Source: Actinomycetota bacterium
GTDB lineage: Bacteria; Actinomycetota; Actinomycetes; Actinomycetales; Microbacteriaceae
Assembly: GCA_020160915.1 (NCBI GenBank)
Contig: JAIUPK010000005.1
Coordinates: forward strand, 124,001 to 188,000
DNA length: 64,000 nt
Reading direction: 5' to 3'
In this document: piece after piece, positions 34,144 through 43,890 of the stretch
Position numbering within the stretch: the stretch's first letter is position 1
Layout: every line of letters starts with the position of its first letter
Translations under genes and position numbers: made by a program
The notes under the pieces: generated by a model
What the model was told of the DNA's origin: nothing
Seen by the model: only the letters and a program-made list of their open reading frames with translations
Databases searched by the model: none

Positions 34144-34452
34144 GTGGTTTACGCAGTTGTGCGCGCCGGTGGGCGTCAGGAGAAGGTCGAGGTTGGCTCG
34201 ATCGTCGTTCTCGACCGCATCCAGGCCGACAAGAACGGCAACGTCGAGCTCGTTCCCGTGCTCTTCGTCGATGGTGACAAGATCACCCACGACGCCAAGT
34301 CGCTGACGAAGGTCAAGGTCGTCGCCGAGGTTCTCGGCAACGAGCGTGGGCCGAAGATCGTCATCCAGAAGTTCAAGAACAAGACCGGATACAAGAAGCG
34401 CCAGGGCCACCGCCAGGAGCTGACTCGTATCAAGATCACCAGCATCGCGTAG
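34144..34452 (+). CDS. rplU: 50S ribosomal protein L21
   Basis: 102-residue structural protein of the large subunit ([20 protein letters not shown]), with C-terminal [17 protein letters not shown] typical of L21. GTG start at 34144 behind AAGGGCAA. First gene of the rplU-rpmA pair. Confidence 0.97.
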   Translation: MVYAVVRAGGRQEKVEVGSIVVLDRIQADKNGNVELVPVLFVDGDKITHDAKSLTKVKVVAEVLGNERGPKIVIQKFKNKTGYKKRQGHRQELTRIKITSIA

Positions 34453-34464
34453 GGGTAGACACTC

Positions 34465-34719
34465 ATGGCACACAAAAAGGGCGCATCGTCCACCCGTAAC
34501 GGCCGCGACTCCAACGCTCAGCGCCTCGGCGTGAAGCGCTTCGGCGGCCAGACCGTGCTCGCCGGCGAGATCATCGTCCGCCAGCGCGGAACCCACTTCC
34601 ACCCGGGCGCCAACGTCGGCCGCGGTGGCGACGACACGCTGTTCGCGCTCGCGGCCGGTGCCGTCGAGTTCGGCGCCAAGGGCGGCCGCAAGGTCGTCAA
34701 CATCGTCACTGCAGACTAG
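34465..34719 (+). CDS. rpmA: 50S ribosomal protein L27
   Basis: 84-residue large-subunit protein that reaches the peptidyl-transferase centre. Starts [20 protein letters not shown], with no cleavable N-terminal extension of the Firmicutes type. Follows rplU by 12 bases. The last base of its stop codon is the first base of an R2 repeat. Confidence 0.97.
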   Translation: MAHKKGASSTRNGRDSNAQRLGVKRFGGQTVLAGEIIVRQRGTHFHPGANVGRGGDDTLFALAAGAVEFGAKGGRKVVNIVTAD

Positions 34720-34751
34720 GTTTCGATACGCCGCTTCGCGGCTACTCAACC
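34719..34751. repeat. Palindromic repeat family R2 after rpmA
   Basis: GGTTTCGATACGCCGCTTCG followed by CGGCTACTCAACC, a full-length copy in reverse orientation relative to the ileS copy; it directly abuts the rpmA stop. The gap to obgE (34720-34836) otherwise holds only the ribosome site AGAAGGAGGAG. Confidence 0.75.
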
Positions 34752-34836
34752 AGCGGGGAGCGGGCTTCGGCTCGCTTTTCCCGTTTAAGGCAACACCAAC
34801 CGCAACCGCAATACCGCAACCAGAAGGAGGAGTGCC

Positions 34837-36363
34837 ATGGCGTCATTCGTCGACCAAGTGACCCTCCACCTGCTGGCGGGTCACGGTGGCAACGGCTGCG
34901 TGTCGGTCAAGCGCGAGAAGTTCAAGCCGCTCGCGGGCCCCGACGGCGGCAACGGTGGAGACGGCGGCGACATCGTGCTCGTGAGTGACCCCCAGGTCAC
35001 CACGCTGCTCGGCTTCCACCGCGCTCCCCACCGCAAGTCGGAGCACGGCCAGCCCGGTCAGGGCGACCACAAGGCCGGTACCTCGGGCGAGGACCTGATT
35101 CTCTCCGTGCCCGTCGGCACCGTCATCAAAGACGCCGAGGGCAACGAGCTCATCGACATGGATGCCCCGGGCATCCGCTACGTCGCCGGCCCCGGCGGTC
35201 AGGGCGGCCTCGGCAACGCCGCGCTCGCGACCACCAAGCGCAAGGCGCCCGGTTTCGCTCTGCTGGGAACGCCCGGCTTCGAGGGCGACATCTTCCTCGA
35301 GCTGAAGACCGTCGCGGATGTCGCGCTCGTCGGCTACCCGTCGGCGGGCAAGTCGAGCCTGGTCGCCGCCCTCTCCGCAGCCAAGCCGAAGATCGCGGAC
35401 TATCCGTTCACGACCCTGCACCCCAACCTCGGCGTCGTCGAGTCAGGCGACACCCGATACACGATCGCCGATGTTCCGGGCCTCATCGAGGGCGCGAGCG
35501 AGGGCAAGGGGCTCGGCCTCGAGTTCCTTCGTCACGTCGAGCGGTGCACCGCTCTGCTGCACGTGCTCGACTGCGCCACCCTAGAGCCCGGTCGCGACCC
35601 GATCAGCGACCTCGACATCATCCTGGGGGAGCTCGGCGCCTACCCGGTTCCCGAGGGTCAGCTGCCGCTGCTCGAACGCGCCCAGCTCATCGCCCTCAAC
35701 AAGATCGACGTGCCCGAGGCGCGCGACCTCGCCGACATGGTGCGCCCGGAGCTCGAGGCGCGCGGCTACCGCGTGTTCGAGGTCTCCGCGGCATCCCACG
35801 AGGGTCTGCGCGAGCTGTCGTTCGCTCTCGCCGCGCTAGTGCAGGCCGATCGCGCCGCGAAGGCGCTGGAGCCCGTCAAGCAGCGCATCGTGATCCGGCC
35901 GCGGGCTGTCGACGAGAAGGAGTTCGTCGTCAAGGTCGAGGGCGGCACCTACGGCAACGTCTACAACGTCGTCGGCACCAAGCCCGAGCGCTGGGTCGCA
36001 CAGACCGACTTCGAGAACGAGGAGGCGGTGGGCTTCCTCGCCGACCGTCTCGCCAAGCTGGGAGTCGAGGACGAACTGTTCCGCGCCGGGGCGGTTCCCG
36101 GATCGACCGTCATGATCGCCGGCCGGGTCTTCGACTGGGAGCCCACGCTCTCGTCGACCGCCGAGCTCATCACGAGCCCGCGCGGCACCGACTCCCGCCT
36201 TGATGACAACCAACGCGCGACCAACCGTGCACGTCGCCAGAGCTACCTCGAGAGAATGGATGCGAAGGCCGCCGCCCGCGCCGAACTCGAGGCCGAGCGC
36301 AACGCCGGCATCTGGACCGACGATGAAGGATTCGCGGTCTCCAAGGAAGAGGACAGTGAGTAG
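34837..36363 (+). CDS. obgE: GTPase ObgE/CgtA
   Basis: Ribosome-assembly GTPase. 508 residues: Gly-rich Obg fold (1-158), G domain with G1 GYPSAGKS at 166-173, DVPG (G3) and NKID (G4), and an OCT domain (about 340-425). The tail of about 70 residues is charged and typical of actinobacteria. A strong AGAAGGAGGAG precedes the ATG. proB starts inside its last codons. Confidence 0.97.
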   Translation: MASFVDQVTLHLLAGHGGNGCVSVKREKFKPLAGPDGGNGGDGGDIVLVSDPQVTTLLGFHRAPHRKSEHGQPGQGDHKAGTSGEDLILSVPVGTVIKDAEGNELIDMDAPGIRYVAGPGGQGGLGNAALATTKRKAPGFALLGTPGFEGDIFLELKTVADVALVGYPSAGKSSLVAALSAAKPKIADYPFTTLHPNLGVVESGDTRYTIADVPGLIEGASEGKGLGLEFLRHVERCTALLHVLDCATLEPGRDPISDLDIILGELGAYPVPEGQLPLLERAQLIALNKIDVPEARDLADMVRPELEARGYRVFEVSAASHEGLRELSFALAALVQADRAAKALEPVKQRIVIRPRAVDEKEFVVKVEGGTYGNVYNVVGTKPERWVAQTDFENEEAVGFLADRLAKLGVEDELFRAGAVPGSTVMIAGRVFDWEPTLSSTAELITSPRGTDSRLDDNQRATNRARRQSYLERMDAKAAARAELEAERNAGIWTDDEGFAVSKEEDSE

Positions 36364-37153
36364 TGTCGTGACCTCGCGCGCCGGTATCCCGCACGCGCGA
36401 CGCATCGTGGTGAAAGTCGGGTCGTCCTCCGTGTCCGGGGAGAACGTCGGTCAGATCGGAGCACTCGTCGATGCACTTGCGGCCGCCCACGGTCGTGGGT
36501 CGGAAGTGATTCTTGTCTCGTCGGGGGCGATCGCCACGGGCATCCCCTATCTGAATCTGGATGCCCGCCCGACCGATCTGGCAACGCAGCAGGCCGCGGC
36601 CGCCGTCGGCCAGAACGTGCTCATCTTCCGCTACCAGGAGTCACTCGACCGGTACCGCATCGTGGCGGGACAGATCCTGCTCACCGCCGGCGACATGGAG
36701 AATCCGACGCACCGCTCGAACGCGCAGCGCGCGATGGAGCGTCTGCTCGGGCTTCGCATCCTGCCGATCGTCAACGAGAACGACACTGTGGCAACGCAGG
36801 AGATCCGCTTCGGCGACAACGACCGTCTGGCCGCCCTTGTGTCGGTGCTCGTGCGCGCTGACGTGCTCGTGCTGCTCAGCGACATCGACGCGCTCTACAC
36901 CCGGCCGCCCGCGGAGCCGGGCGCCCTCAAGATCGAGACGGTGCCGTTCGACGATGACCTCGGCGGTGTCACCTTCGGCGACATCGGTGCAGCCGGCGTC
37001 GGCACAGGGGGAGCGGGCACAAAGGTCGCCGCCGCGAAGCTGGCCGCCGCATCCGGAATCCCGACCCTCCTCGCCGCGACGGGCAGTGTCGCCGAGGCTC
37101 TGGCGGGCGCTGAGCTGGGCACCTGGTTCGAGGCGGCACAGCCGGCCGAGTAG
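36356..37153 (+). CDS. proB: Glutamate 5-kinase, short form without PUA domain
   Basis: First step of proline synthesis: phosphorylates glutamate. 265 residues: amino-acid kinase fold with [38 protein letters not shown] and [11 protein letters not shown]. The C-terminal PUA domain of longer ProB proteins is missing. Its TAG stop (37151-37153) is part of an R2 repeat. GTG 36356 overlaps obgE by eight bases; GTG 36368 is an alternative. proA follows. Confidence 0.94.
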   Translation: MSSVVTSRAGIPHARRIVVKVGSSSVSGENVGQIGALVDALAAAHGRGSEVILVSSGAIATGIPYLNLDARPTDLATQQAAAAVGQNVLIFRYQESLDRYRIVAGQILLTAGDMENPTHRSNAQRAMERLLGLRILPIVNENDTVATQEIRFGDNDRLAALVSVLVRADVLVLLSDIDALYTRPPAEPGALKIETVPFDDDLGGVTFGDIGAAGVGTGGAGTKVAAAKLAAASGIPTLLAATGSVAEALAGAELGTWFEAAQPAE

Positions 37154-37215
37154 GCCGCAGGCCGTATCGGAACCCGCTGCAGCCGGTTGAGTAGGCCGCA
37201 GGCCGTATCGAAACC
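37144..37215. repeat. Two tandem R2 repeats between proB and proA
   Basis: Copies at 37144-37174 and 37185-37215, each GG(T/C)(T/C)GAGTAGGCCGCAGGCCGTATCG(A/G)AACC. The first supplies the proB stop codon. Confidence 0.8.
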
Positions 37216-37237
37216 TCTGCGCCACTAAACTCGACGC

Positions 37238-38503
37238 ATGCCTGAGACCGCCGTCGCCACGTCGTTCACCGACAAGCTCACCGCCTCGAGAGAGGCCGCC
37301 CGCGCCCTCGCCACCGCGACGACAGCGCAGAAGAACACCGCTCTGCGGGCCATCGCCGACGCCGTGCTGCGCAACCAAGCTCGCGTGCTGCAGGCCAACG
37401 AACTCGACCTCGCGAACGGCCGTGACAACGGCCTCAGCGCGGGGCTTCAGGACCGTCTGAGGCTTGACGAGAAGCGCCTCATCGCGCTCTCGCAGGCCGT
37501 ACTGGAGATCGTGGCCCTGCCCGACCCGGTCGGCGACGTCGTGCGCGGGTCCAGCTTGGAGAACGGTCTGCAGCTCACCCAGATTCGCGTGCCGTTCGGC
37601 GTAGTCGGCGCGATCTACGAGGCGCGGCCCAACGTCACCATCGACATTGCTGCCCTCGCGCTCAAGAGCGGCAACGCGGTCGTGCTGCGCGGTGGCACGG
37701 CGGCCGAGAACACCAACCGGGTTCTGGTCGAGGTAATTCAGTCCGCGCTGGAAGAGGCCGGACTGCCGATCGACTCTGTGCAGACGATCGATGAGTTCGG
37801 TCGCGAGGGCGCCAAGGAGCTCATGCGGGCGCGCGGATTCGTCGACGTGCTCATCCCGCGGGGCAGCGCCGACCTCATCAACTCGGTGGTCGCCGAGTCG
37901 ACGGTTCCGGTGATCGAGACCGGTGCGGGTGTCGTGCACATCTACCTCGACGAGTCCGCCGACCTCGAGAACTCGGTGGCGATCGTCCACAACGCGAAGG
38001 TGCAGCGGCCCAGCGTCTGCAACGCACTGGAGACTCTGCTCGTGAACGCGGCATCCGCCCCTCGCCTTCTGCCGCCGGTGCTGGCCAAGCTGCGGGAGTC
38101 CGGGGTCACCGTGCACGGCGACTCGCGCACCCTCGAGCTGTTCCCCGACGCGCTGCCCGCAACTGACGAGGACTGGTCGACCGAGTACATGAGCCTCGAT
38201 GTCGCGGTGCGGGTCGTCGATGATCTGGATGAGGCGCTGGACCACATCCGTCAGTACTCGACCCACCACACCGAGTCGATCATCACCAACGATCTCGCGC
38301 GTGCGGAACGCTTCCTCGCCGAGGTCGACTCCGCAGTCGTCATGGTGAATGCGTCGACACGGTTCACCGACGGTGGCGAGTTCGGGTTCGGTGCCGAAGT
38401 CGGTATCTCGACTCAGAAGCTTCACGCCCGAGGGCCGATGGGTCTGCCCGAACTGACCAGCACCAAGTGGGTTGTGCGCGGGTCGGGCCAGGTGCGCGGA
38501 TAG
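37238..38503 (+). CDS. proA: Gamma-glutamyl phosphate reductase
   Basis: Second step of proline synthesis: reduces glutamyl phosphate to the semialdehyde with NADPH. 421 residues, aldehyde-dehydrogenase fold; catalytic Cys in QRPSVCNALET. Leaderless start: TAAACT at 37226-37231, six bases, ATG, so proA can be transcribed separately from proB. Confidence 0.97.
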   Translation: MPETAVATSFTDKLTASREAARALATATTAQKNTALRAIADAVLRNQARVLQANELDLANGRDNGLSAGLQDRLRLDEKRLIALSQAVLEIVALPDPVGDVVRGSSLENGLQLTQIRVPFGVVGAIYEARPNVTIDIAALALKSGNAVVLRGGTAAENTNRVLVEVIQSALEEAGLPIDSVQTIDEFGREGAKELMRARGFVDVLIPRGSADLINSVVAESTVPVIETGAGVVHIYLDESADLENSVAIVHNAKVQRPSVCNALETLLVNAASAPRLLPPVLAKLRESGVTVHGDSRTLELFPDALPATDEDWSTEYMSLDVAVRVVDDLDEALDHIRQYSTHHTESIITNDLARAERFLAEVDSAVVMVNASTRFTDGGEFGFGAEVGISTQKLHARGPMGLPELTSTKWVVRGSGQVRG

Positions 38504-38532
38504 GATAGGGCTACACCCCGAACGGAGAAATG

Positions 38533-38724
38533 ATGTCGCTGATCGCCCTCGCACTCGCTGAGACGGAGGAGCTTGCTCCCTTGATCATGCCTCCGCTGGC
38601 CTTCGCGGCGATTGCCGTCGTGGTGTTCGTCGCGCTGGCAATCGTCTCGTGGAGCTTCCGTGACGTGTCCAACCGTCACACGAAGAACCCGAACGGCTCC
38701 AACACGCACGGCGCGGGCCACTAG
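38533..38724 (+). CDS. Small single-pass membrane protein (63 aa) between proA and nadD
   Basis: A 63-residue protein with one strong membrane helix ([20 protein letters not shown]) and a polar tail ending [12 protein letters not shown] lies five bases before the second of two adjacent ATGs (38533); the first is at 38530. Function unknown. Confidence 0.7.
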   Translation: MSLIALALAETEELAPLIMPPLAFAAIAVVVFVALAIVSWSFRDVSNRHTKNPNGSNTHGAGH

Positions 38725-38738
38725 GTTCTCCTGCCCGC

Positions 38739-39341
38739 ATGGCCGAGCCAGCACAGCGACGTGCCCGCATCGGTGTCATGGGTGGCACGTTCGACCCGAT
38801 TCACAACGGCCACTTGGTCGCGGCGAGCGAGGTTCAGCAGCAGTTCGCTCTCGACGAGGTGATCTTCGTTCCCACGGGTCAGCCGTGGATGAAGCCCGGG
38901 GTGACAGAGGGGGAGCATCGCTACCTCATGACTGTCATCGCGACCGCCGCCAATCCGCGGTTCACTGTGAGTCGCGTCGACATCGATCGGGATGGCCCGA
39001 CCTACACTGTCGACACCCTTCGCGACATCCGCGAGGCGCGTCCGGATGCCGACCTGTTCTTCATCACCGGGGCCGATGCGGTCGCCCAGATCCTCGACTG
39101 GAAGGACGTCGATGAGGTCTGGAATCTCGCGCATTTCATAGCGGTTTCGCGGCCAGGACACACCCTCACCATTCGCGGTTTGCCAGAGCAGGGCGTAAGC
39201 TCGCTTGAAGTGCCGGCGTTGGCGATATCCTCCACGGACTGTCGAAGCAGGGTGAGTCGGGGGTTTCCGGTTTGGTATTTGGTGCCCGATGGTGTCGTTC
39301 AGTACATCGCCAAGCACCACTTGTATCGGAGTAGCACATGA
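38739..39341 (+). CDS. nadD: Nicotinate-nucleotide adenylyltransferase
   Basis: Makes deamido-NAD from nicotinate mononucleotide and ATP. 200 residues. The nucleotidyl-transferase motif [11 protein letters not shown] is at 15-25, and ISSTDCRSR is the ISSTxxR signature. The next gene overlaps by four bases (ATGA). Confidence 0.96.
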   Translation: MAEPAQRRARIGVMGGTFDPIHNGHLVAASEVQQQFALDEVIFVPTGQPWMKPGVTEGEHRYLMTVIATAANPRFTVSRVDIDRDGPTYTVDTLRDIREARPDADLFFITGADAVAQILDWKDVDEVWNLAHFIAVSRPGHTLTIRGLPEQGVSSLEVPALAISSTDCRSRVSRGFPVWYLVPDGVVQYIAKHHLYRSST

Positions 39342-40795
39342 CCACGTACCAAGATCCGCAGCCGCAGTCGCGGCGTGCGGTGCGGCAGGGTGAGCGCGGC
39401 GAGACTCCCGAGCAGCAGGAGCAGGCGCCTTTCCAGGGCCAGACTCCGCCGCAGTTCTACCCCGATTCCGCTACCGCTCGCGAGATGTGGGATACCACCG
39501 CGCGTCGCGCCGCACAGTTGCCGCCGGCGGCGGCCCCTCGACCGGATGCCCCGGCAGCAACATCCGGACGACGCTCGGCCCAGCCGGCTCCGACGGCCGC
39601 AGAACCACTGTCCTATTCCACCCAGGGCGCGCCCTCGACCCAGCAGGCGAGCCCGGCCCCGTCGTTCCGTCCTCGTGGTTCCTCGCAGGCGCCGGAGGTT
39701 CGCGCCGAGCAGCCCAGTGCCACCCACGTCGCCCCACCGATCATCCCCGCTCAGCCGGAGCCGGGAGCATTCCGCGTGCGCGACTTCAGCCCGGAGGGCC
39801 GCAGGTCGGCCGCCCCGCAGGCTCGTGTCGAGTCGCCGCTTGAGGCTCAGCAGGCGCCGCCCAGCGATCTCGACTACCACACCGAGGCTCGGATCGATCG
39901 GGCCGCTCCGCCGGCACCGCCGATTGCAGAGGTTCCGACGTTCGTTTCCCAGCCGCAGCCGGTTGCTCCCGAACTGATCCAGCCGCCGGTGAGCGAAGCC
40001 CCGGTATCCCAAGCGCCGGCAGCCCACTCGCCTGTGGACCTCATCCCACCGAGTGCCCCCGGCGTACCCGTGGAACAGACTCTGACTCGCCGCGAGCTGC
40101 GGGCACTGCAGCAGTCGGAGGCGGTTTCGTCGCCCGACCAGCCCGTCTGGGACCAGCCGGTGGCCAGCGTGCCCGCTCAGTCGCCGTTCCCTCCCGCGCC
40201 GGAGCCGGACGTCAACACGGCCCTTACGAACGCGATCACCGAGTTCGACCAGCTGTTCCAGGCACAGCCGGCGGCTCCGGCGCAGCCAACGCCGCAGGCC
40301 GACGCCGCGACACCCACCTGGACGGCACCCGTCGGCCACTGGTCGGTTCAGGCCGACCTCGATGACGACGAGTTCCACGAGACCACGATCAATCGCACCG
40401 TCGGCAGCGGTAGCACGGCCACGAGTGCTCTGGTGCTTCCCACGATTCCCGGTGGCCACGACATCCGCGGCCCCCTGACGGGCACCGGAGAGATCATGCT
40501 CACCGGCTCGATCGAGCTTCCGCACACCCTGAGCTCAACCGGCGCGACGGCACGGTTCGACAACGGCGGAATCGACGCATTGTTCGACGCGGGGGACGCC
40601 GAGGTCATCTCCACTGACTCGGCACCGGTGCGGGCGATCAAGGCGGTGAGCACCCACAACTCCGGTCAGGGTGTCACTCACACCCAGAAGCCGAAGGGCA
40701 CGCGCACCCTCACGGTGCTGCTCATCGCCGCGTCATCCATGGCCGTCGTCGTCGCGGGGCTGCTCATCACGGCTTTCGCCCTCAACGTGTTCTGA
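39338..40795 (+). CDS. Pro/Ala/Gln-rich protein with C-terminal membrane anchor
   Basis: A 485-residue protein that is mostly low-complexity and probably disordered (residues 1-330). A better-conserved-looking stretch follows ([40 protein letters not shown]), and one membrane helix near the end ([21 protein letters not shown]). It lies between nadD and rsfS, a position often taken by such proteins in Microbacteriaceae. Function unknown. Translationally coupled to nadD. Confidence 0.7.
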   Translation: MTTYQDPQPQSRRAVRQGERGETPEQQEQAPFQGQTPPQFYPDSATAREMWDTTARRAAQLPPAAAPRPDAPAATSGRRSAQPAPTAAEPLSYSTQGAPSTQQASPAPSFRPRGSSQAPEVRAEQPSATHVAPPIIPAQPEPGAFRVRDFSPEGRRSAAPQARVESPLEAQQAPPSDLDYHTEARIDRAAPPAPPIAEVPTFVSQPQPVAPELIQPPVSEAPVSQAPAAHSPVDLIPPSAPGVPVEQTLTRRELRALQQSEAVSSPDQPVWDQPVASVPAQSPFPPAPEPDVNTALTNAITEFDQLFQAQPAAPAQPTPQADAATPTWTAPVGHWSVQADLDDDEFHETTINRTVGSGSTATSALVLPTIPGGHDIRGPLTGTGEIMLTGSIELPHTLSSTGATARFDNGGIDALFDAGDAEVISTDSAPVRAIKAVSTHNSGQGVTHTQKPKGTRTLTVLLIAASSMAVVVAGLLITAFALNVF

Positions 40796-40836
40796 TCCTT
40801 GACGACACTTCCTTTCTCCTACTTCCTGAGGACCCT

Positions 40837-41214
40837 GTGACTGCATCTGCGCGCGCCCGCGAGCTTCTGACCGTGATGGCCCTTGCTGCCGACTCCAAGC
40901 AGGGCGAGGACCTGGTCGCACTCGACGTGTCAGGCCCCCTGCCCCTTACCGACATCTTCTTCCTCGCCACGGGTCGCAACGAGCGTAACGTTCAGGCCAT
41001 CGCCACCGAGATCGAGGACAAGATGATCGAGGCCGGCGCCAAGCCGCTGCGCCGGGAGGGACGCGCTGAGGGCCGCTGGATCCTGCTGGACTTCGGCGAC
41101 GTGGTCGCGCACGTCTTCCACGAGGAGGACCGCCTGTACTACTCGCTTGAGCGTCTGTGGAAGGACTGCCCGGCGATCGCTCTCGATCTGCCGGCGCCAC
41201 GCACCGCGAGCTAG
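40837..41214 (+). CDS. rsfS: Ribosome silencing factor RsfS
   Basis: Binds L14 and blocks subunit joining under starvation. 125 residues with the RsfS domain (LVALDVSGPLPLTDIFFLATGRNERNVQAI through VVAHVFHEEDRLYYSLERLWKDCP). GTG start after TTCCTGAGGACCCT. BudA-like gene follows after three bases. Confidence 0.95.
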   Translation: MTASARARELLTVMALAADSKQGEDLVALDVSGPLPLTDIFFLATGRNERNVQAIATEIEDKMIEAGAKPLRREGRAEGRWILLDFGDVVAHVFHEEDRLYYSLERLWKDCPAIALDLPAPRTAS

Positions 41215-41217
41215 GTC

Positions 41218-41949
41218 ATGACCGACGACCTGAGTCCGCGGCCGTCGGGCGTGCTGCACCAGTTCTCCTTCCTCGATGCGCTGGTCGCAGGTCTCTACGA
41301 GGGCGCCTTCCGGGCATCAGATGTGCTGGGCGCTGGCGACTTCGGGGTGGGCTGCGGCGACGCACTCGACGGGGAGATAGTGCTGCTCGACGGCGCCATG
41401 CACCTGTGTCGAGGTGACGGGCAGGTCGTGGATGTCGCGCCCGATGCCCTGCTGCCGTTCGCCGAGGTATCGCGGTTCACCCCGACCCACACCGAGGCGG
41501 TCGCCGACCTGACAGGGCTCGATTTCGACGCGCTCGTCGATTCGCTCACCCCCAGCGGTAACCTCTTCTACGGCATCCGCGTCGATGGTGTCTTCGAGCG
41601 GATGACGGTGCGCGAGGCCGTGCGCCAGCAGCAGCCCTATCGGGGTCTCGCCGAGGCCGTGAAGGGGCAGCACGAGGACACCTCCGCGCACACCACCGGC
41701 ACCCTGATCGGGTTTCGCGGCCCGGATGTCTTCCAGGGCCTCAGCGTGGCCGAGTTCCACCTGCACTACATCAACGATGCCCGCAGCTTCGGGGGCCACG
41801 TCATGGACTTCCAGCTCAGATCCGGGATGCTCGCGCTCGAGGCCTACGACACCTTCACGCTGCACCTGCCGGAGGTCGCGTCGTACCTGTCTGCGCCCCT
41901 GCGCCGGCACGACTCGGACGCGGAGATCCGTGAGGCTGAGGGCTCCTAG
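41218..41949 (+). CDS. budA: Alpha-acetolactate decarboxylase
   Basis: Converts acetolactate to acetoin. 243 residues. Zinc ligands His181, His183 and His194 (EFHLHYINDARSFGGHV) show the spacing of characterised enzymes; Arg121 in FYGIRVDG is the conserved active-site Arg. It follows rsfS directly and may be co-transcribed, an unexpected partner. No acetolactate synthase gene is nearby, so acetolactate may come from branched-chain amino-acid synthesis. Confidence 0.92.
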   Translation: MTDDLSPRPSGVLHQFSFLDALVAGLYEGAFRASDVLGAGDFGVGCGDALDGEIVLLDGAMHLCRGDGQVVDVAPDALLPFAEVSRFTPTHTEAVADLTGLDFDALVDSLTPSGNLFYGIRVDGVFERMTVREAVRQQQPYRGLAEAVKGQHEDTSAHTTGTLIGFRGPDVFQGLSVAEFHLHYINDARSFGGHVMDFQLRSGMLALEAYDTFTLHLPEVASYLSAPLRRHDSDAEIREAEGS

Positions 41950-42503
41950 AGCCCGCGCGTCAGCCAGGGCCGCAGGGCCCGCGTGACGAACGGCATGGCC
42001 AGGTAGGTCATGACCGGCGTGACCAGCAGCACCGTGACGAGCACGCGCAGCACGAGTGGCCACGCGCCGGTGATCGGCGACAGGGCCCAATTGGAGAGAA
42101 GGCTGAGCGGGAAGAACACGAGGAAGATCGACACCATCTGCTTCCAGCGCGGCGGCACGGCGCCCGTGGGTGAGATCACCTCGACGCTCGAGGGGGTGTC
42201 GAACCAGCCCTCGATGCCGGTGCGGCGTTCCTCCAGGGAGTGCTCCACGATCCCCAGCGCAGAGGCCACCCACCAGGCGCGCTCGTCGGAGCTCTGCCAG
42301 GTGGCAAGGGACGCGGCATCCGCGAACCGGTAGAGCATGTGCCACTGGGTGCTCGCTGGGTCGGGCCGCACCCAGCCCGAACCGAGGTAGCCCGGGTACG
42401 TGCTCATGAGGTCCTGGCCGGACCGGGCCCAGGCCGCGAACTGTCTGGCTTGCGCCGGGTCGACGAAACGGGTGATCGAGACCGTGACGGGTTCTTCGTG
42501 CAT
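41946..42503 (-). CDS. Antibiotic-biosynthesis-monooxygenase-like membrane protein
   Basis: A 185-residue protein: an N-terminal ABM-like ferredoxin fold (VTVSITRFVDPAQARQFAAW, then SGWVRPDPASTQWHMLYRF) and two C-terminal membrane helices (about 122-170). Such ABM-plus-membrane proteins are widespread; the reaction is unknown. It overlaps budA by four bases at the stop codons. Confidence 0.82.
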   Translation of the reverse strand: MHEEPVTVSITRFVDPAQARQFAAWARSGQDLMSTYPGYLGSGWVRPDPASTQWHMLYRFADAASLATWQSSDERAWWVASALGIVEHSLEERRTGIEGWFDTPSSVEVISPTGAVPPRWKQMVSIFLVFFPLSLLSNWALSPITGAWPLVLRVLVTVLLVTPVMTYLAMPFVTRALRPWLTRGL

Positions 42504-42580
42504 TCCACCATTCTCGACCGGTTCGCGCAGCCCGCGACATGTAGTAATCTTGACCAGTTGCCAATTGCGGTAACACTCAA

Positions 42581-42654
42581 GGGTCCATGGCGCAGCCCGG
42601 TAGCGCACCTGCATGGCATGCAGGGGGTCAGGGGTTCGAATCCCCTTGGATCCA
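42581..42654 (+). tRNA. tRNA-Ala (anticodon GGC)
   Basis: Complete cloverleaf: acceptor 42581-42587/42647-42653 with the G3-U70 wobble that identifies alanine tRNAs, anticodon stem CCTGC/GCAGG around the loop ATGGCAT (anticodon GGC at 42615-42617), T arm AGGGG-TTCGAAT-CCCCT, discriminator A at 42654. CCA is not encoded. Confidence 0.97.
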
Positions 42655-42660
42655 CAGTTG

Positions 42661-42692
42661 AAGAAGAGCCGTCCACCAGGGCGGCTCTTCTT
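42661..42692 (+). terminator. Terminator after tRNA-Ala
   Basis: 11-bp perfect stem AAGAAGAGCCG/CGGCTCTTCTT (42661-42671, 42682-42692) directly after the tRNA. Confidence 0.85.
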
Positions 42693-42713
42693 GTATCGCG
42701 AGGTGGTGGGTGG

Positions 42714-43331
42714 ATGGTGAAGGTCGACTTCAAGTCGCTCGATTCCTACCGCGCGAAGCAGGGTGAGTTCCGCATCGTCGACGTCCCTCCGCTGACCTAC
42801 CTCATGATCGACGGGCACGGTGATCCGAACACTGCGGAGTATCGTGGCGCGATCGAAGCGCTGTTCCCCGTTGCCTACGCCCTCAAGTTCGCCAGCAAGA
42901 CCTCGCTCGGCAAGGACTACGTGGTCATGCCCCTCGAGGCACTCTGGTGGGCGCAGGACATGCAGTCGTTCACGACTGAGCGCGACAAGTCGCGGTGGGA
43001 CTGGACGGCCATGATTCTGGTTCCCGAGTGGACAACCCAGTCCGCGCTTCACACAGCCGTTGTGTCGGTGGGGGAGAAGAAGGATCCTCCAGCCGGCCTC
43101 CACCGGATCCGACTGGAGCGGCTCGAGGAAGGGTTGTGCGTGCAGACCCTGCACATCGGAAGCTACGACGATGAGACCGAGACGCTCGCACGCCTGCACG
43201 ACGAGTTCATACCGGGAGCAAACCTGCGGATGACCGGCAAGCACCACGAGATCTACCTGAGCGATTCGCGCCGCGTCGCGCCGGCGAAGCTCCGCACGAT
43301 CCTGCGTCAGCCCGTCACGACACCTGCCTAG
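42714..43331 (+). CDS. GyrI-like domain-containing protein
   Basis: A 205-residue protein of the GyrI-like small-molecule-binding family (VDFKSLDSYRAKQGEFRIVD, VPPLTYLMIDGHGDPN; late HEIYLSDSRRVAPAKLRTILRQPV). Family members bind or hydrolyse hydrophobic or DNA-active compounds. The ATG at 42714 gives the usual N-terminus; upstream in-frame codons run through the tRNA. Confidence 0.9.
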   Translation: MVKVDFKSLDSYRAKQGEFRIVDVPPLTYLMIDGHGDPNTAEYRGAIEALFPVAYALKFASKTSLGKDYVVMPLEALWWAQDMQSFTTERDKSRWDWTAMILVPEWTTQSALHTAVVSVGEKKDPPAGLHRIRLERLEEGLCVQTLHIGSYDDETETLARLHDEFIPGANLRMTGKHHEIYLSDSRRVAPAKLRTILRQPVTTPA

Positions 43332-43341
43332 ACTGGGCACC

Positions 43342-43890
43342 ATGGCGGCTCTCTCCTGGCTCGGCAGGCTCCTGCGCAATCGTCGGGCCGGGTCATCCCT
43401 CAGCATCTGGTTCGTTCCGGGGCTCCGCTCTGAGCGTGACCTGATCGTCAGCAGCCCGTCATTCGGTGACGGTGGTGCCATCCCGCAGCGCTTCGCTGGC
43501 CCCGGCGTGGGCGAGAACGTCTCGCCGGCGCTGGTGTTCAGCGGTGTACCCGTCGAGGCCCGCCACCTCGTGTTCGTGCTCGAAGACACCGACACGCCCA
43601 ACTCGCGTCCACTCATCCACACTCTGTCGATTCTGAATCCGGATGCCACGTCCCTCCCCGAGGGCGCGCTCGATCGCACCGCACCCGGAGTGACTCACCT
43701 CAAGGGCGACTTCGCGACCGGATACAGCGGACCCCGCCCCATCCCGGGCCACGGCACACACCACTACGGCTTCATGCTCTTCGCGGTGGACGTCGACATC
43801 GACACCACCAGCTGGCGCACCGCTCTCGAGTCGATCGAGGGGCACGTGCTCGCCCGCGGTCGAGTGATCGGAACCTACGAGCGAGCCTGA
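43342..43890 (+). CDS. YbhB/YbcL-type PEBP (Raf kinase inhibitor-like) protein
   Basis: A 182-residue phosphatidylethanolamine-binding-like protein. Contains the family signatures FVLEDTDTPN and GYSGPRPIPGHGTHHYGFMLFA with the ligand-pocket residues. Exact role unknown. Leaderless start: TAGACT (43329-43334, overlapping the previous stop), seven bases, ATG. Its end overlaps the convergent antiporter gene by 16 bases. Confidence 0.92.
   Translation: MAALSWLGRLLRNRRAGSSLSIWFVPGLRSERDLIVSSPSFGDGGAIPQRFAGPGVGENVSPALVFSGVPVEARHLVFVLEDTDTPNSRPLIHTLSILNPDATSLPEGALDRTAPGVTHLKGDFATGYSGPRPIPGHGTHHYGFMLFAVDVDIDTTSWRTALESIEGHVLARGRVIGTYERA

Noticed and set aside
42581-42720. tRNA-Ala as an integration site of a mobile element
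   Set aside because: No integrase, no repeated 3' end of the tRNA and ordinary genes on both sides.
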